From Granulicella sp. (lineage in GTDB: Bacteria; Acidobacteriota; Terriglobia; Terriglobales; Acidobacteriaceae): a stretch of DNA of 54,985 bases. Both the position numbers and the translations under genes were made by a program. Shown here in pieces: positions 40,486-48,172 of the stretch. How positions within the stretch are numbered: position 1 is the stretch's first letter; every line of letters begins with the position of its first letter. Location: contig PKWU01000074.1 in the NCBI GenBank assembly GCA_003132145.1, forward strand, positions 1 through 54,985, given 5' to 3'. The notes below the pieces were generated by a model. The model was not told the DNA's origin. It did no database searches and was given only the letters and a program-made list of their open reading frames with translations.

Positions 40486-42051
40486 ATGCAGGCCGACCAA
40501 CACTCCAACTCGCCGCATCGCGCCGCGCTCGCCATCGCCCGCCGCCTGCGCGACGCCGGTCATCAGGCTTTCTTCGCCGGCGGCTGCGTCCGCGATCTCC
40601 TGCTCGGCCTCGCGCCCAAGGACTTCGATGTCGCCACCTCCGCCACCCCCGGCGAGATCGTCGCCCTCTTCCCCAAGACCTTCACCGTCGGCGCGCACTT
40701 CGGCGTCGTCCTCGTCTGCCAGACGATAGACGACGCCGAGATCGCCACCGAGGTCGCCACCTTCCGCAACGACGGCGCCTACTCCGATGGCCGCCGCCCC
40801 GATGCCGTCCGCTTCTCCACCTCGCCGCGCGAAGACGTCCTCCGCCGCGACTTCACCATCAACGGAATGCTCCTCGACCCCATCGCATTCGACTCCGCAG
40901 GCGACGCCGCGCGCGCCACGCTCGACTTCGTCCACGGCCGTCAGGACCTTGCCGCCCGCATCATTCGCGCCATCGGCGACCCCTCCCTGCGCTTCGCCGA
41001 GGACAAGCTGCGAATGCTGCGCGCCGTCCGCTTCGCCGCCCGCCTCGACTTCCAGATCGACGCCGCCACCTCCGCCGCCATCCGCCGCCACGCCGCCGAA
41101 ATCCATCAGGTCAGCGCCGAGCGCATCCGCGACGAGCTAACCCGCATCCTCACCGAGGGCGGCGCGCGCCGCGGCTTCGAGCTGCTCTTCAATCTCGGCC
41201 TCCTCGCCCAGGTCCTCCCCGAAGTCGTCCGCCTGCGCGGCGTAGCCCAGCCGCCCGAGTTCCACCCCGAGGGCGACGTCTGGATCCACACCATGCTCAT
41301 GCTGGAAAAATTCGGGCCAGAATCAGATTCGTCTTTGTTTTCACGCGAAGCGTCGAGAACGGCACGAAGTGCTCGGGTGCCCCATCCTTTCGCGGCCTCA
41401 TCGCGAAAGGGTGGGACGCAAGCCCTCGAACAGCCTTCGTCTCCCGCCAAACCTATCTCGCCAACCCTCGCATGGGCCGCGCTGCTGCACGACATCGGCA
41501 AGCCCGCCACCTACCAGCCACCCAAACCAGCCGTCCCCGGCAGCGATGAAAAGCCCGACCGCATCCGCTTCAATGGCCACGTCGAGGTCGGCGTCCGCAT
41601 CAGTGAGACCATCCTCGCCCGCCTCCGCTTCTCAGGCGACGACACCGCTCAAATCCTCTCCCTGGTCGCCAACCACATGCGCTTCGGCGACATCTTGCAG
41701 ATGAAGCAATCCACCCTCAAGCGCTTCCTCCGCCTGCCCCATTTCGACGAGCATCTCGCGCTGCACCGCCTCGACGCCCTCTCATCCCACGGAGACCTCA
41801 CCTGCTACAACTTCGCCCGCGCCCACTTCCAGGCCGAGCCCGCACCCGACCTCCGCCCCGCCCCGCTCCTCACCGGGCGCGATCTCATCGCCGCCGGCTA
41901 CCGTCCCTCCCCGCAGTTCAAACCCATGCTTGCGCTCGCTGAGGACGCCCAGCTCGAAGGCTCCATCACCACACCCGAGCAGGCCCTCGCCCTGGTCCAG
42001 GCAAGCTATCCGCTCCCATCCACCTCACCCAACCCCACCCCGCGCGCATAA
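40486..42051 (+). CDS. cca: CCA tRNA nucleotidyltransferase / poly(A) polymerase family with HD domain
   Basis: The product is 521 residues. The nucleotidyltransferase head has GGCVRD and KDFDVAT (DxD) and EDVLRRDFTINGM; the RNA-binding helices follow with RFAEDKLRMLRAVRFAARL. The C-terminal half contains an HD phosphohydrolase-like motif (WAALLHDIGKPAT, VGVRISETILARL). It adds or repairs the 3' CCA of tRNA or acts in poly(A) addition; family sequence alone does not always tell which. Residues 297-311 (ARVPHPFAASSRKGG) are an in-frame palindromic repeat. The start has a weak site (AGGGA) very close to the ATG. Confidence 0.9.
   Translation: MQADQHSNSPHRAALAIARRLRDAGHQAFFAGGCVRDLLLGLAPKDFDVATSATPGEIVALFPKTFTVGAHFGVVLVCQTIDDAEIATEVATFRNDGAYSDGRRPDAVRFSTSPREDVLRRDFTINGMLLDPIAFDSAGDAARATLDFVHGRQDLAARIIRAIGDPSLRFAEDKLRMLRAVRFAARLDFQIDAATSAAIRRHAAEIHQVSAERIRDELTRILTEGGARRGFELLFNLGLLAQVLPEVVRLRGVAQPPEFHPEGDVWIHTMLMLEKFGPESDSSLFSREASRTARSARVPHPFAASSRKGGTQALEQPSSPAKPISPTLAWAALLHDIGKPATYQPPKPAVPGSDEKPDRIRFNGHVEVGVRISETILARLRFSGDDTAQILSLVANHMRFGDILQMKQSTLKRFLRLPHFDEHLALHRLDALSSHGDLTCYNFARAHFQAEPAPDLRPAPLLTGRDLIAAGYRPSPQFKPMLALAEDAQLEGSITTPEQALALVQASYPLPSTSPNPTPRA
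41373..41416 (+). repeat. Palindromic repeat family A, in-frame copy in cca
   Basis: CGGGTGCCCCATCC, stem TTTCGCG, loop GCCTCAT, stem CGCGAAA, GGGTGGGA. Arms pair perfectly (41386-41394 and 41402-41410). Compared with the tsaD copy, the stem bases differ on both sides in a paired way. It encodes ARVPHPFAASSRKGGT. Confidence 0.88.
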
Positions 42052-42105
42052 AGCCATTTTATCGTTACTGTAAGCCTCTGAGTTCAGGAGGTGAAGCCGT
42101 TGCTT

Positions 42106-43056
42106 CTAGATGTGGTGCATCAAGAGATTGTTGTCATCGAGGCGAGCTCTGCTGATGGGCGGTTTTTGTTTTAGGCTGGCGTGTGGTCTATGCCAGTTGT
42201 ATTGGTGGTTGAAGGATAGCAGGGCTTTGGTTCGTTCCTGCGAGTTCTGGTAAGTTCGCGCGTAGGCCCATTCTCGGATGGCGGTTTGGATGAAGCGTTC
42301 TGCCTTGCCGTTTGTGCGCGGCGTGTAGGGCCGCGTGCGGCGCGGTTGGATGCCGAGCTGCTGGCAGGCTTGGCGGAAGTTTTGCGCCGTGTAGCAACGC
42401 CCGTTGTCGGTGAGCACGCGGCGGATTCCGATGCCCAGCCGCGCGTACCAGGCGATGGCCGAGTAGAGGAAGTGGGTCGAACTGGACTCGGTCTGGTCCG
42501 GGTACATTGCGGTGAAGGCGATGCGCGAGTGGTCGTCGATGGCGATGTGGAGGAACTCGGCGCCGATGCCCTTGACTCCGTCGCGGCGGTCGCCGGTGAC
42601 GCGGTGCGAGGGTCGCTGGATGCGCACCAGGCGCTTGATGTCGAAGTGCAGCAGGTCGCCCGGCTCGGCGTGTTCGTAGCGGATGACCGGCGGGCGCGGC
42701 TCCAGATCGCGGATCCGGCTGAGCCGCAGTCGGCGCAGGATGCGGCTGACCGTGGCCGCGCCAAGATGTAATTCGAGCGCGATCCGTACCCCGGTCCAGC
42801 GCAGTCGGCGCAGCGATTCCACGCGGGCGACCAACTCGTCCGGCGTCTGGCGCGGTGAGCGGCGCGGGCGGCAGGAGCGATCCACGAGCCCAGCCACGCC
42901 CTCGTCGCGATAGCGCCGAACCCACTTGGCCGCCGTCTGCCGGCTGAGCCTGCACTCGGCCGCGGCCTCGCGCAGGCTCAGCCGGCCCTCTAAAACATCC
43001 TTCGCAAGCTGCTCTCGACCAACAATCGTCAGTCGAGCATGATAGTGATAGTCCAT
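42106..43056 (-). CDS. IS481-family transposase
   Basis: The product is 316 residues from the ATG at 43056, with CAGGAGA four bases upstream. An N-terminal helix-turn-helix (LSLREAAAECRLSRQTAAKW) is followed by the DDE catalytic core: FDIKRL (first Asp), VLTDNGRCY (second Asp) and NGKAERFIQTAIREWAY (Glu), all present. The last codon and stop (ATC TAG) use the target duplication CTAG at 42106-42109. It moves the element by cut-and-paste or copy-out; since all catalytic residues and both ends look intact, the element may be active. Confidence 0.92.
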   Translation of the reverse strand: MDYHYHARLTIVGREQLAKDVLEGRLSLREAAAECRLSRQTAAKWVRRYRDEGVAGLVDRSCRPRRSPRQTPDELVARVESLRRLRWTGVRIALELHLGAATVSRILRRLRLSRIRDLEPRPPVIRYEHAEPGDLLHFDIKRLVRIQRPSHRVTGDRRDGVKGIGAEFLHIAIDDHSRIAFTAMYPDQTESSSTHFLYSAIAWYARLGIGIRRVLTDNGRCYTAQNFRQACQQLGIQPRRTRPYTPRTNGKAERFIQTAIREWAYARTYQNSQERTKALLSFNHQYNWHRPHASLKQKPPISRARLDDNNLLMHHI

Positions 43057-43140
43057 TCGGTCTCCTGAGAGGTTGCTTGTTCGCAACTTCAGCTTCCCAG
43101 TTCTCGACCGAATGGACAACAACCTATTGAAACTTCACAT
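42110..43140 (-). mobile_element. IS481-family insertion sequence with CTAG target duplication
   Basis: The element spans about 1031 bp. Its ends ATGTGGTGCATCAAGAGATT (left) and ATGTGAAGTTTCAATAGGTT (reverse complement of the right end) are imperfect inverted repeats that continue with TTGTTGTC. CTAG flanks both sides (42106-42109 and 43141-43144), the target preference of IS481. It sits downstream of cca, in non-coding sequence. Confidence 0.9.
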
Positions 43141-43154
43141 CTAGGTACGCCAAG

Positions 43155-43253
43155 GCTGGTAGCCCAAGCCTTTAGCCTTGGGTCTCCTTGGCCCTCTCAA
43201 GCTACACAAAAGAAAAGGGGCTGGTAGCCCGAGGCTTTAGCCTCGGGTCTCCC
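43155..43253. repeat. Two TTTA-loop palindromes (repeat family C)
   Basis: CTGGTAGCCCAAGCCTTTAG (43156-43175) and CTGGTAGCCCGAGGCTTTAG (43221-43240) are two copies of one element, each closing with CCTTGGG or CCTCGGG and then TCTCC. Stem bases differ in a paired way between copies (A-T against G-C). The gene-free gap 43145-43329 holds nothing else I can name. Confidence 0.8.
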
Positions 43254-43329
43254 CTGGGGTATGCCTTCGTTGAAGCGAGCATCGGACGATCACTGAATCT
43301 GTTCTAGAAGTTCGCCCCTCCCGCGCAAC

Positions 43330-43608
43330 TCACCGCTCGAAGACCACATTATGCCGCCGCAGCCACCAGCACGCCCCGCTTCCGGCCTGGGGAAAGATGG
43401 ACCGGCTGCAACTCGCATCTGCCGTTCCGCCCCAGTCGTACTCTTCCTTATTGTCCTTCAGCGGCATCACCACAATACTGCTCACCACCACCGTGCCCAT
43501 CCCGCCGCCCCGCGCCACTCGCACCCGCCACACCGCCCAGTCCCCCACATAGAGAACCGCCAGCGCCACCATCAGCCCTGCCACCGTCATGCCCAGAACC
43601 CGCTTCAC
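43330..43608 (-). CDS. Small exported or membrane protein
   Basis: The product is 92 residues from the GTG at 43608. A hydrophobic stretch (GMTVAGLMVALAVLYVGDWA) acts as an anchor or uncleaved signal. The rest reads RVARGGGMGTVVVSSIVVMP and LKDNKEEYDWGGTADASCSR, with no family I recognise. The start codon overlaps the stop codon of the gene before it (GTGA), and AAAGGG precedes it, which suggests translational coupling. An ATG at 43641 is an alternative but would overlap that gene more. Confidence 0.6.
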   Translation of the reverse strand: MKRVLGMTVAGLMVALAVLYVGDWAVWRVRVARGGGMGTVVVSSIVVMPLKDNKEEYDWGGTADASCSRSIFPQAGSGACWWLRRHNVVFER

Positions 43609-43838
43609 GCGCCCTTTAGCTCTCGTTCTGCACGCAACCAATCCTGCCGGTCCGCACCATTCTTCCCGCCGCGCTCCACAAAGTAGCGATGCGCCAGCCG
43701 CGCGATCTCTTCGTGCGTTGGTGTCTTCGCTATCATCGGTTTAGCAACCGTCGCCTTCTTCGCCGCGATCATCCCGGCCGAAGCCACGTTTGTCCGAGGC
43801 TTCGCTGGGGTCTTTGCCTTCTTCATTTTCTCTGCCAT
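43605..43838 (-). CDS. Small DUF2934-domain protein
   Basis: The product is 77 residues. The C-terminal part THEEIARLAHRYFVERGGKN then GADRQDWLRAERELKG fits DUF2934, a short helical domain of unknown role. The N-terminal 35 residues are Lys- and Ala-rich (MAEKMKKAKTPAKPRTNVAS), like nucleic-acid-binding tails. AAAAGGAGA precedes the ATG at good spacing. The stop codon overlaps the start of the next gene by one base more than the stop itself (GTGA). The gap 43839-44043 to the response regulator holds no gene. Confidence 0.75.
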   Translation of the reverse strand: MAEKMKKAKTPAKPRTNVASAGMIAAKKATVAKPMIAKTPTHEEIARLAHRYFVERGGKNGADRQDWLRAERELKGA

Positions 43839-44043
43839 GCTGGTTCTCCTTTTTGTCAACTCACGCCCAAATTGCGGGCCATCTTCTCCATAATACAGGA
43901 TTCTGTCCAGGTAAGGCGCGTAGTGCGTGCAATGGGGCACCTCGCCGCGCACCGCTGCGGAGGCATCTGTGGCCCCCGCGTTCTCTATCCGCAGGACCGC
44001 GCCGATCCGCAGGGCCGCGCTGCTCATGGCTGCAATTTTGGTT

Positions 44044-45012
44044 CTACGATTGTGGCCGGTTCCCCATATACTTGCGGACAAAGATGGCCGCCTCGGGCAC
44101 CTTGACCGTGGATTCCGCAATCTCCTGCCTTCGGCCTGTCTCACCTTCATTCGTCTCCCACTCCCGCGCTGGCCGGTCGTCCTGCGCGAAGGCGACGGGC
44201 TTCTCATTCTCGTAGCCCGAGAGGCTTTGCAGCAGTTGCGCATTCACCTCGTCCGCTATCACCATCAGGGTCCCCGGCAACTGCCCCACGCCGATCAGGT
44301 CCAGATTGTCCTGCACCGCCTGGAACAGCGCCACCTGCAGCGCCCGCGCCTCTTCCACCAGCACTGGTGCAGCGAAGCCCTGCCGTCGCCGCCGCGCGCC
44401 ATGCTGCAGCGCCGCCATGGAGAACAGAGTCATCGATCCCAGCCGCTGCGGATAGCGCAGCCGGTACACAATCTCGTCGATCGCGTCGGGCAGGTAATCG
44501 CACCGCTCTTCCTCCGTGATGGACACGTCCGTCAGCCCGCCTGTCTCCTTCATGGCCTGCAGCCACGCCTGGGTCACCGATGCGCTCTCGCGTTCCAGCA
44601 CGGTCGCCGCAGCCTCGATGGTCAGGCTGCGCGGCGACGGCTTCTCCTGCACCAGATGCTGCCGGATCGCCTGAACGATGGTCCCGGCATTCACCGGTTT
44701 CAGGACGATCTCGTCCACCTGTCGCAGAATTGCAGCGGTGGCCTTCGTCATGTCGGGGTTGGCGCTTATCAGCAGGGTCGCTGCCTTTGGATTGGCGTGC
44801 CGCATCGCCCCGGCCACGATCAACCCATCCCCGTCGCCCGGCATGTGCAGGTCGCTCAGCAGCACGTCGAAGCTCTCGCTTGCGATGTGCCGCAACGCCT
44901 CCATCACGCTCGACGCGGTCGTGACTATATATCCGTGCGCCTCGAGGACGGCCCCCAGTCCGGTCCGGACCGTTGTGTCGTCATCAACGAGAAGCAGTTT
45001 CACGGGTGCCAA
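44044..45012 (-). CDS. Response regulator with an RsbRD-like effector half
   Basis: The product is 322 residues. A receiver domain spans 1-120: LLLVDDD, phospho-accepting Asp54 in LLSDLHMPGDGDG, LISAN and LKPVN with the conserved Lys. The C-terminal half is not a DNA-binding domain. Its sequence SLTIEAAATVLERESASVTQ, then LPDAIDEIVYRLRYPQRLGS and ALQVALFQAVQDNLDLIGVG, resembles the RsbRD/histidine-kinase N-terminal four-helix domain (RsbRD_N). I infer signalling by protein contact. The TTG at 45012 has AAGGGG upstream; a GTG at 45003 is possible. The gap up to 45307 is AT-rich near 45090-45130 and may hold its promoter. Confidence 0.75.
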   Translation of the reverse strand: MAPVKLLLVDDDTTVRTGLGAVLEAHGYIVTTASSVMEALRHIASESFDVLLSDLHMPGDGDGLIVAGAMRHANPKAATLLISANPDMTKATAAILRQVDEIVLKPVNAGTIVQAIRQHLVQEKPSPRSLTIEAAATVLERESASVTQAWLQAMKETGGLTDVSITEEERCDYLPDAIDEIVYRLRYPQRLGSMTLFSMAALQHGARRRRQGFAAPVLVEEARALQVALFQAVQDNLDLIGVGQLPGTLMVIADEVNAQLLQSLSGYENEKPVAFAQDDRPAREWETNEGETGRRQEIAESTVKVPEAAIFVRKYMGNRPQS

Positions 45013-45307
45013 GGAAAAACCCCTTGTGCTGGTTGCACACAGACCGTAAGCCCCAAAAAGCAGGCTGTAAAACAGGAGAAGTAATGCAATTAATACAATT
45101 CAACAAGTTTATATTGTAGATTACATCGCCCGAGTGGGTGCAAAACCACAAAGAAGTAAGCTCCCCCTAAAACTCTGGTAACCAGTCTCCCATTCTGGCG
45201 CGCGGGGCCATTCTGGCCGGGTCCGTGCTAGACTCGAACTTCTCCGCCATTCGCACCTTGCGCGTCCGCGTGTCTGGCGCGGACAGCAGTCTTTGGGAGG
45301 GCACTCC

Positions 45308-46114
45308 ATGCATCCGGATCTCGCCAGGCTCGTCGTCCTGCAGACGCACGACATCGAGGCAAAGCGGCTGCGCGACCAGATCGCCGCGCTTCCCCGCCAG
45401 CTCGCCACGCTCGAACTCAAGTCCGCCGCCACCGTCGGCCAGCGCGCCGTCGTCCTCGACCTCATCGCCAAGGAAGACGCCCTGCGCCGCCGCCAGGAGT
45501 CCGAGATCGCAGATCGGAAACAGAAGCTCGCCCGCACCCAGAAGAAGATCGACGCTGCCACCAACACCGTCCAGGTCACCGCGCTGGAGCACGAGGCCGC
45601 ATTCGCCCGCGCCGAGATCAACCGCCTGGAAGACGCCGAGCTGGAGAGCATGGAGCGCGGCGAAGCCCTCGATGCCCAGCTCGCCCTCGCCGACCAGGCC
45701 GTCGCCGACGCCGCCGCAACCCTGGAGCGCGAGCGCGCCCGCATCCATGAACTCCTCGCCCGCGACCGCGCCGCCCTCGCCGAAGTCGACGCCCTGCGCG
45801 CCGCCCTGCGCACCCAGATCGCCCAGAGCGACACCGGCGAAGACTCCCTCTCCACCTACGACCGCATCAGCCACTCCAAGGGAACAGCCGTCGCCCAGGC
45901 CCTCAACCAGAGGTGCTCCGCCTGCCAGATGATGCTCCGCCCGCAGCGATGGAACGACCTGCGCGACAACAGCGCCGACTCCCCCTCCAGCCAGACGCTG
46001 ATGACCTGCGAGAACTGCGGCCACCTGCTCTACTACGATCCCGCCCGCGACAGCCCCCAGCGCCCCACCGTCCAGGTCGAATCCATCGCCGCCCAGATCG
46101 TCCGCTCCCTCTGA
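45308..46114 (+). CDS. Zinc-ribbon coiled-coil protein (C4-type, DUF164-like)
   Basis: The product is 268 residues from the ATG at 45308, which GGGAGGG precedes. Residues about 1-185 form a long coiled coil with Ala, Glu and Arg heptads (LARLVVLQTHDIEAKRLRDQ and onwards). The C-terminal part has RCSACQMMLRPQRW and CENCGHLLYYDP, a four-Cys zinc ribbon. Such proteins occur next to cell-division or envelope genes and in some groups help envelope assembly, but their role is not settled. It is followed by a dispersed repeat and a nucleotidase gene. Confidence 0.8.
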   Translation: MHPDLARLVVLQTHDIEAKRLRDQIAALPRQLATLELKSAATVGQRAVVLDLIAKEDALRRRQESEIADRKQKLARTQKKIDAATNTVQVTALEHEAAFARAEINRLEDAELESMERGEALDAQLALADQAVADAAATLERERARIHELLARDRAALAEVDALRAALRTQIAQSDTGEDSLSTYDRISHSKGTAVAQALNQRCSACQMMLRPQRWNDLRDNSADSPSSQTLMTCENCGHLLYYDPARDSPQRPTVQVESIAAQIVRSL

Positions 46115-46122
46115 GATGAGCA

Positions 46123-46209
46123 AGCGCCAACGGCGCGCCCCATACCAGCCTGGGGCGTAGCCCCAGGAACGAGGCCCAGACAAGTGCCTGAGGGCTGAAG
46201 GCCCGATCT
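46123..46209 (+). repeat. Dispersed repeat family D, copy 1
   Basis: It contains CCCATACCAGCCTGGG and, further on, GGGCTGAAGGCCCGA. The second copy is at 48040-48126 with the same blocks in order. It fills the gap between the zinc-ribbon gene and the nucleotidase gene. Confidence 0.75.
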
Positions 46210-46241
46210 ATATCTTGTCGATGCTTGCATAATAGAAGCAG

Positions 46242-46796
46242 ATGAAGAAGTCACTCACCCCACCCCGCATTGCCGTTGATATGGATGAAGTCATCGCCGA
46301 CACCGTCGCCGAGCACCTCACCCGCTACAACCGCGACTACAACGGCAACATCACCAAGGCCGACCTGCGCGGCAAGTGGATCTGGGATGTCGTCGCCATC
46401 GACCGCCATCCCCGCCTCGAAGAGTATCTCCGCTCGGATGATTTTTTCGACGTCCTCGACGTCATCCCCGACGCGCAGCGCGTTCTCCGCCGCCTCCAGC
46501 AGCAATTCGAAATCTTCATCGCCTCCGCCGCCATGGAGGTCCCCACCTCCTTCAACGCCAAGTACCGCTGGCTGGAGCGCCACTTCCCCACCATCCCCTC
46601 CACCAACATCGTCTTCTGCGGAGACAAGTCCATCCTCCGCGCCGACTACCTCATCGACGACAACCCCCGCCAGCTCCGCCGCTTCTCCGGCACCGGAATC
46701 CTCTACGACGCACCCCACAACGCCGCCGTCACCGGCTTCCGCCGCGTCCACAACTGGCTCGAAATCGAGTCCCTCTTCCTTGAAGTGGATAGTTAA
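46242..46796 (+). CDS. 5'(3')-deoxyribonucleotidase (NT5C-type)
   Basis: The product is 184 residues. HAD motif I reads VDMDEVIAD (Asp13 and Asp15), followed by LRSDDFFDVLDVIPDAQRVL in the cap and a motif II-like stretch FIASAAM. Motif III and IV residues are in FCGDKSILRADYLIDDNPRQ. The order and the DMDEV signature fit the cytosolic deoxyribonucleotidases, which dephosphorylate dNMPs to control nucleotide pools. No partner enzyme lies next to it. The length is normal for the family. Confidence 0.88.
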   Translation: MKKSLTPPRIAVDMDEVIADTVAEHLTRYNRDYNGNITKADLRGKWIWDVVAIDRHPRLEEYLRSDDFFDVLDVIPDAQRVLRRLQQQFEIFIASAAMEVPTSFNAKYRWLERHFPTIPSTNIVFCGDKSILRADYLIDDNPRQLRRFSGTGILYDAPHNAAVTGFRRVHNWLEIESLFLEVDS

Positions 46797-46838
46797 ATCT
46801 CGACAGCTTGTAGCCATATACTGAGGCTGAGGCCCAAC

Positions 46839-47981
46839 ATGCTCTGCAGCACTTCTGATCGGCGATTCAGCCGCCAGCTTGTCGTGGCGGCTCTCGCTCT
46901 CAGCCTCACAGTAGCCGGTCACGCCCAATCGGCAATGCCCTCGACAAGTAAACCAACACATCTGCCATACGCTTTCAGCAACTTCGTCTGGTGGAGTGAC
47001 GACGATCTGCGCGCGCAACTCAAGAAGCGAATCCCTGGCCTTGGCGACGAAATCACACCCACAAACGCTACAGAATCCCGACTGCGCGATGCACTTAAGA
47101 CCCTCCTGCGAGAAAAAGGAATCGTTGCAGATGTAATGAGCGAGGATCCCTCTCCGTTCGAACTCACGGTCGAGCGTGTACCGGAAGCGCCAGGGCCGGC
47201 CATCGTTTTCAGTATTCTGAACCCGCAGATACTCGTGGATCATGTGATCGTCTCTGGCGCTCCTGATGCCGAGATAGACGCACTCAACCAGTCGCTCAAA
47301 CGCACGCAAGGTAGAAAATACTCAACTAGGTACGATTGGAACACGCGTAGGGAGGTCGAAGAGCAACTGCGGCAGGATGGTTATCTGGAAGCTCACGCCG
47401 AAGTTGGTCACGACAAACCTCGCCACGAAGGCGAACACTATTTTGTCAATCTTATTGTCGCCACAACTCCCGGTTCGCAATACCATATCGCAGCCATAAC
47501 CGCGGATGGGGGTCCGCTGTTGAATGGCCGCGATCTTTCATCATTGATCAAGACCAAGCCTGGCGATGTCGCGATTCCCAACCCCTGGGCAGAGGTGCCG
47601 GGAGAATTGCGGAGCCTGTACGAGCACAGTGGCTACGCTGGTGTCGCCATCGAAGACCCTCCCATCCTCGATCGCGAACATGCCCTCGTCTCGTATCACC
47701 TCACCGTCACCCCGGGGCCGCTCTATCATCTGCGCAGTCTGACCATCCACAACCTCGATGCCGGTCAGGAGAGTAAGGCGCGCAGGATGCTCGGCCTACA
47801 GCCCGGAGATACATTTGACGAATTGGCCATCTCAGCCCTCAGCAACAAGCTGCGCGTGGACTCGTCTCTGAGCGGCTACAGTTTTACCTACAACCCTGCC
47901 AAGGATAAGTCTGCCGGTACTGTCGACCTGACCCTTGACTTCTTCAATAATTCCGATCAACCAAGCGTTACAACCCACTAA
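46839..47981 (+). CDS. Exported protein of tandem POTRA-like domains
   Basis: The product is 380 residues with a signal peptide (LVVAALALSLTVAGHAQ). The mature part is a chain of POTRA-like units: ILNPQILVDHVIVSGAPDAE, then EEQLRQDGYLEAHAEVGHDK, later YEHSGYAGVAIEDPPILDRE and YHLRSLTIHNLDAGQESKAR with RRMLGLQPGDTFDELAISAL. POTRA domains bind partner proteins in the BamA/TamA outer-membrane assembly group, but no beta-barrel follows here. It may assist BAM or Tam as a stand-alone periplasmic partner. The fold assignment is by pattern. Codon use is less GC-biased than that of its neighbours. Confidence 0.65.
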   Translation: MLCSTSDRRFSRQLVVAALALSLTVAGHAQSAMPSTSKPTHLPYAFSNFVWWSDDDLRAQLKKRIPGLGDEITPTNATESRLRDALKTLLREKGIVADVMSEDPSPFELTVERVPEAPGPAIVFSILNPQILVDHVIVSGAPDAEIDALNQSLKRTQGRKYSTRYDWNTRREVEEQLRQDGYLEAHAEVGHDKPRHEGEHYFVNLIVATTPGSQYHIAAITADGGPLLNGRDLSSLIKTKPGDVAIPNPWAEVPGELRSLYEHSGYAGVAIEDPPILDREHALVSYHLTVTPGPLYHLRSLTIHNLDAGQESKARRMLGLQPGDTFDELAISALSNKLRVDSSLSGYSFTYNPAKDKSAGTVDLTLDFFNNSDQPSVTTH

Positions 47982-48039
47982 GTAATTAGGGTGCCAAACA
48001 GCTCGTTTTTGAGATGTGGGTTTGCGAACACAGCATCAA

Positions 48040-48126
48040 CAGGGCCGAAGGTCCGTCCCATACCAGCCTGGGATGCGGCCCTAGGTCAGCATCCGGCCAG
48101 ACACCCTAGGGCTGAAGGCCCGACCC
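48040..48126 (+). repeat. Dispersed repeat family D, copy 2
   Basis: It shares CCCATACCAGCCTGGG and AGGGCTGAAGGCCCGA with copy 1 at 46123-46209, in the same order and nearly the same spacing. Confidence 0.75.
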
Positions 48127-48172
48127 ATCCGCAGCCCCTAAAAATCTTTCCCCGTTTTTCCCCGCAAATCCG

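Noticed and set aside
45084-45119. An 11-codon frame on the plus strand (MQLIQFNKFIL) with AGGAGAAGTA before it, possibly a leader peptide
   Set aside because: No structured attenuator or operon follows it; the next plus-strand gene begins almost 200 bases later with its own site. Very short AT-rich frames arise by chance.
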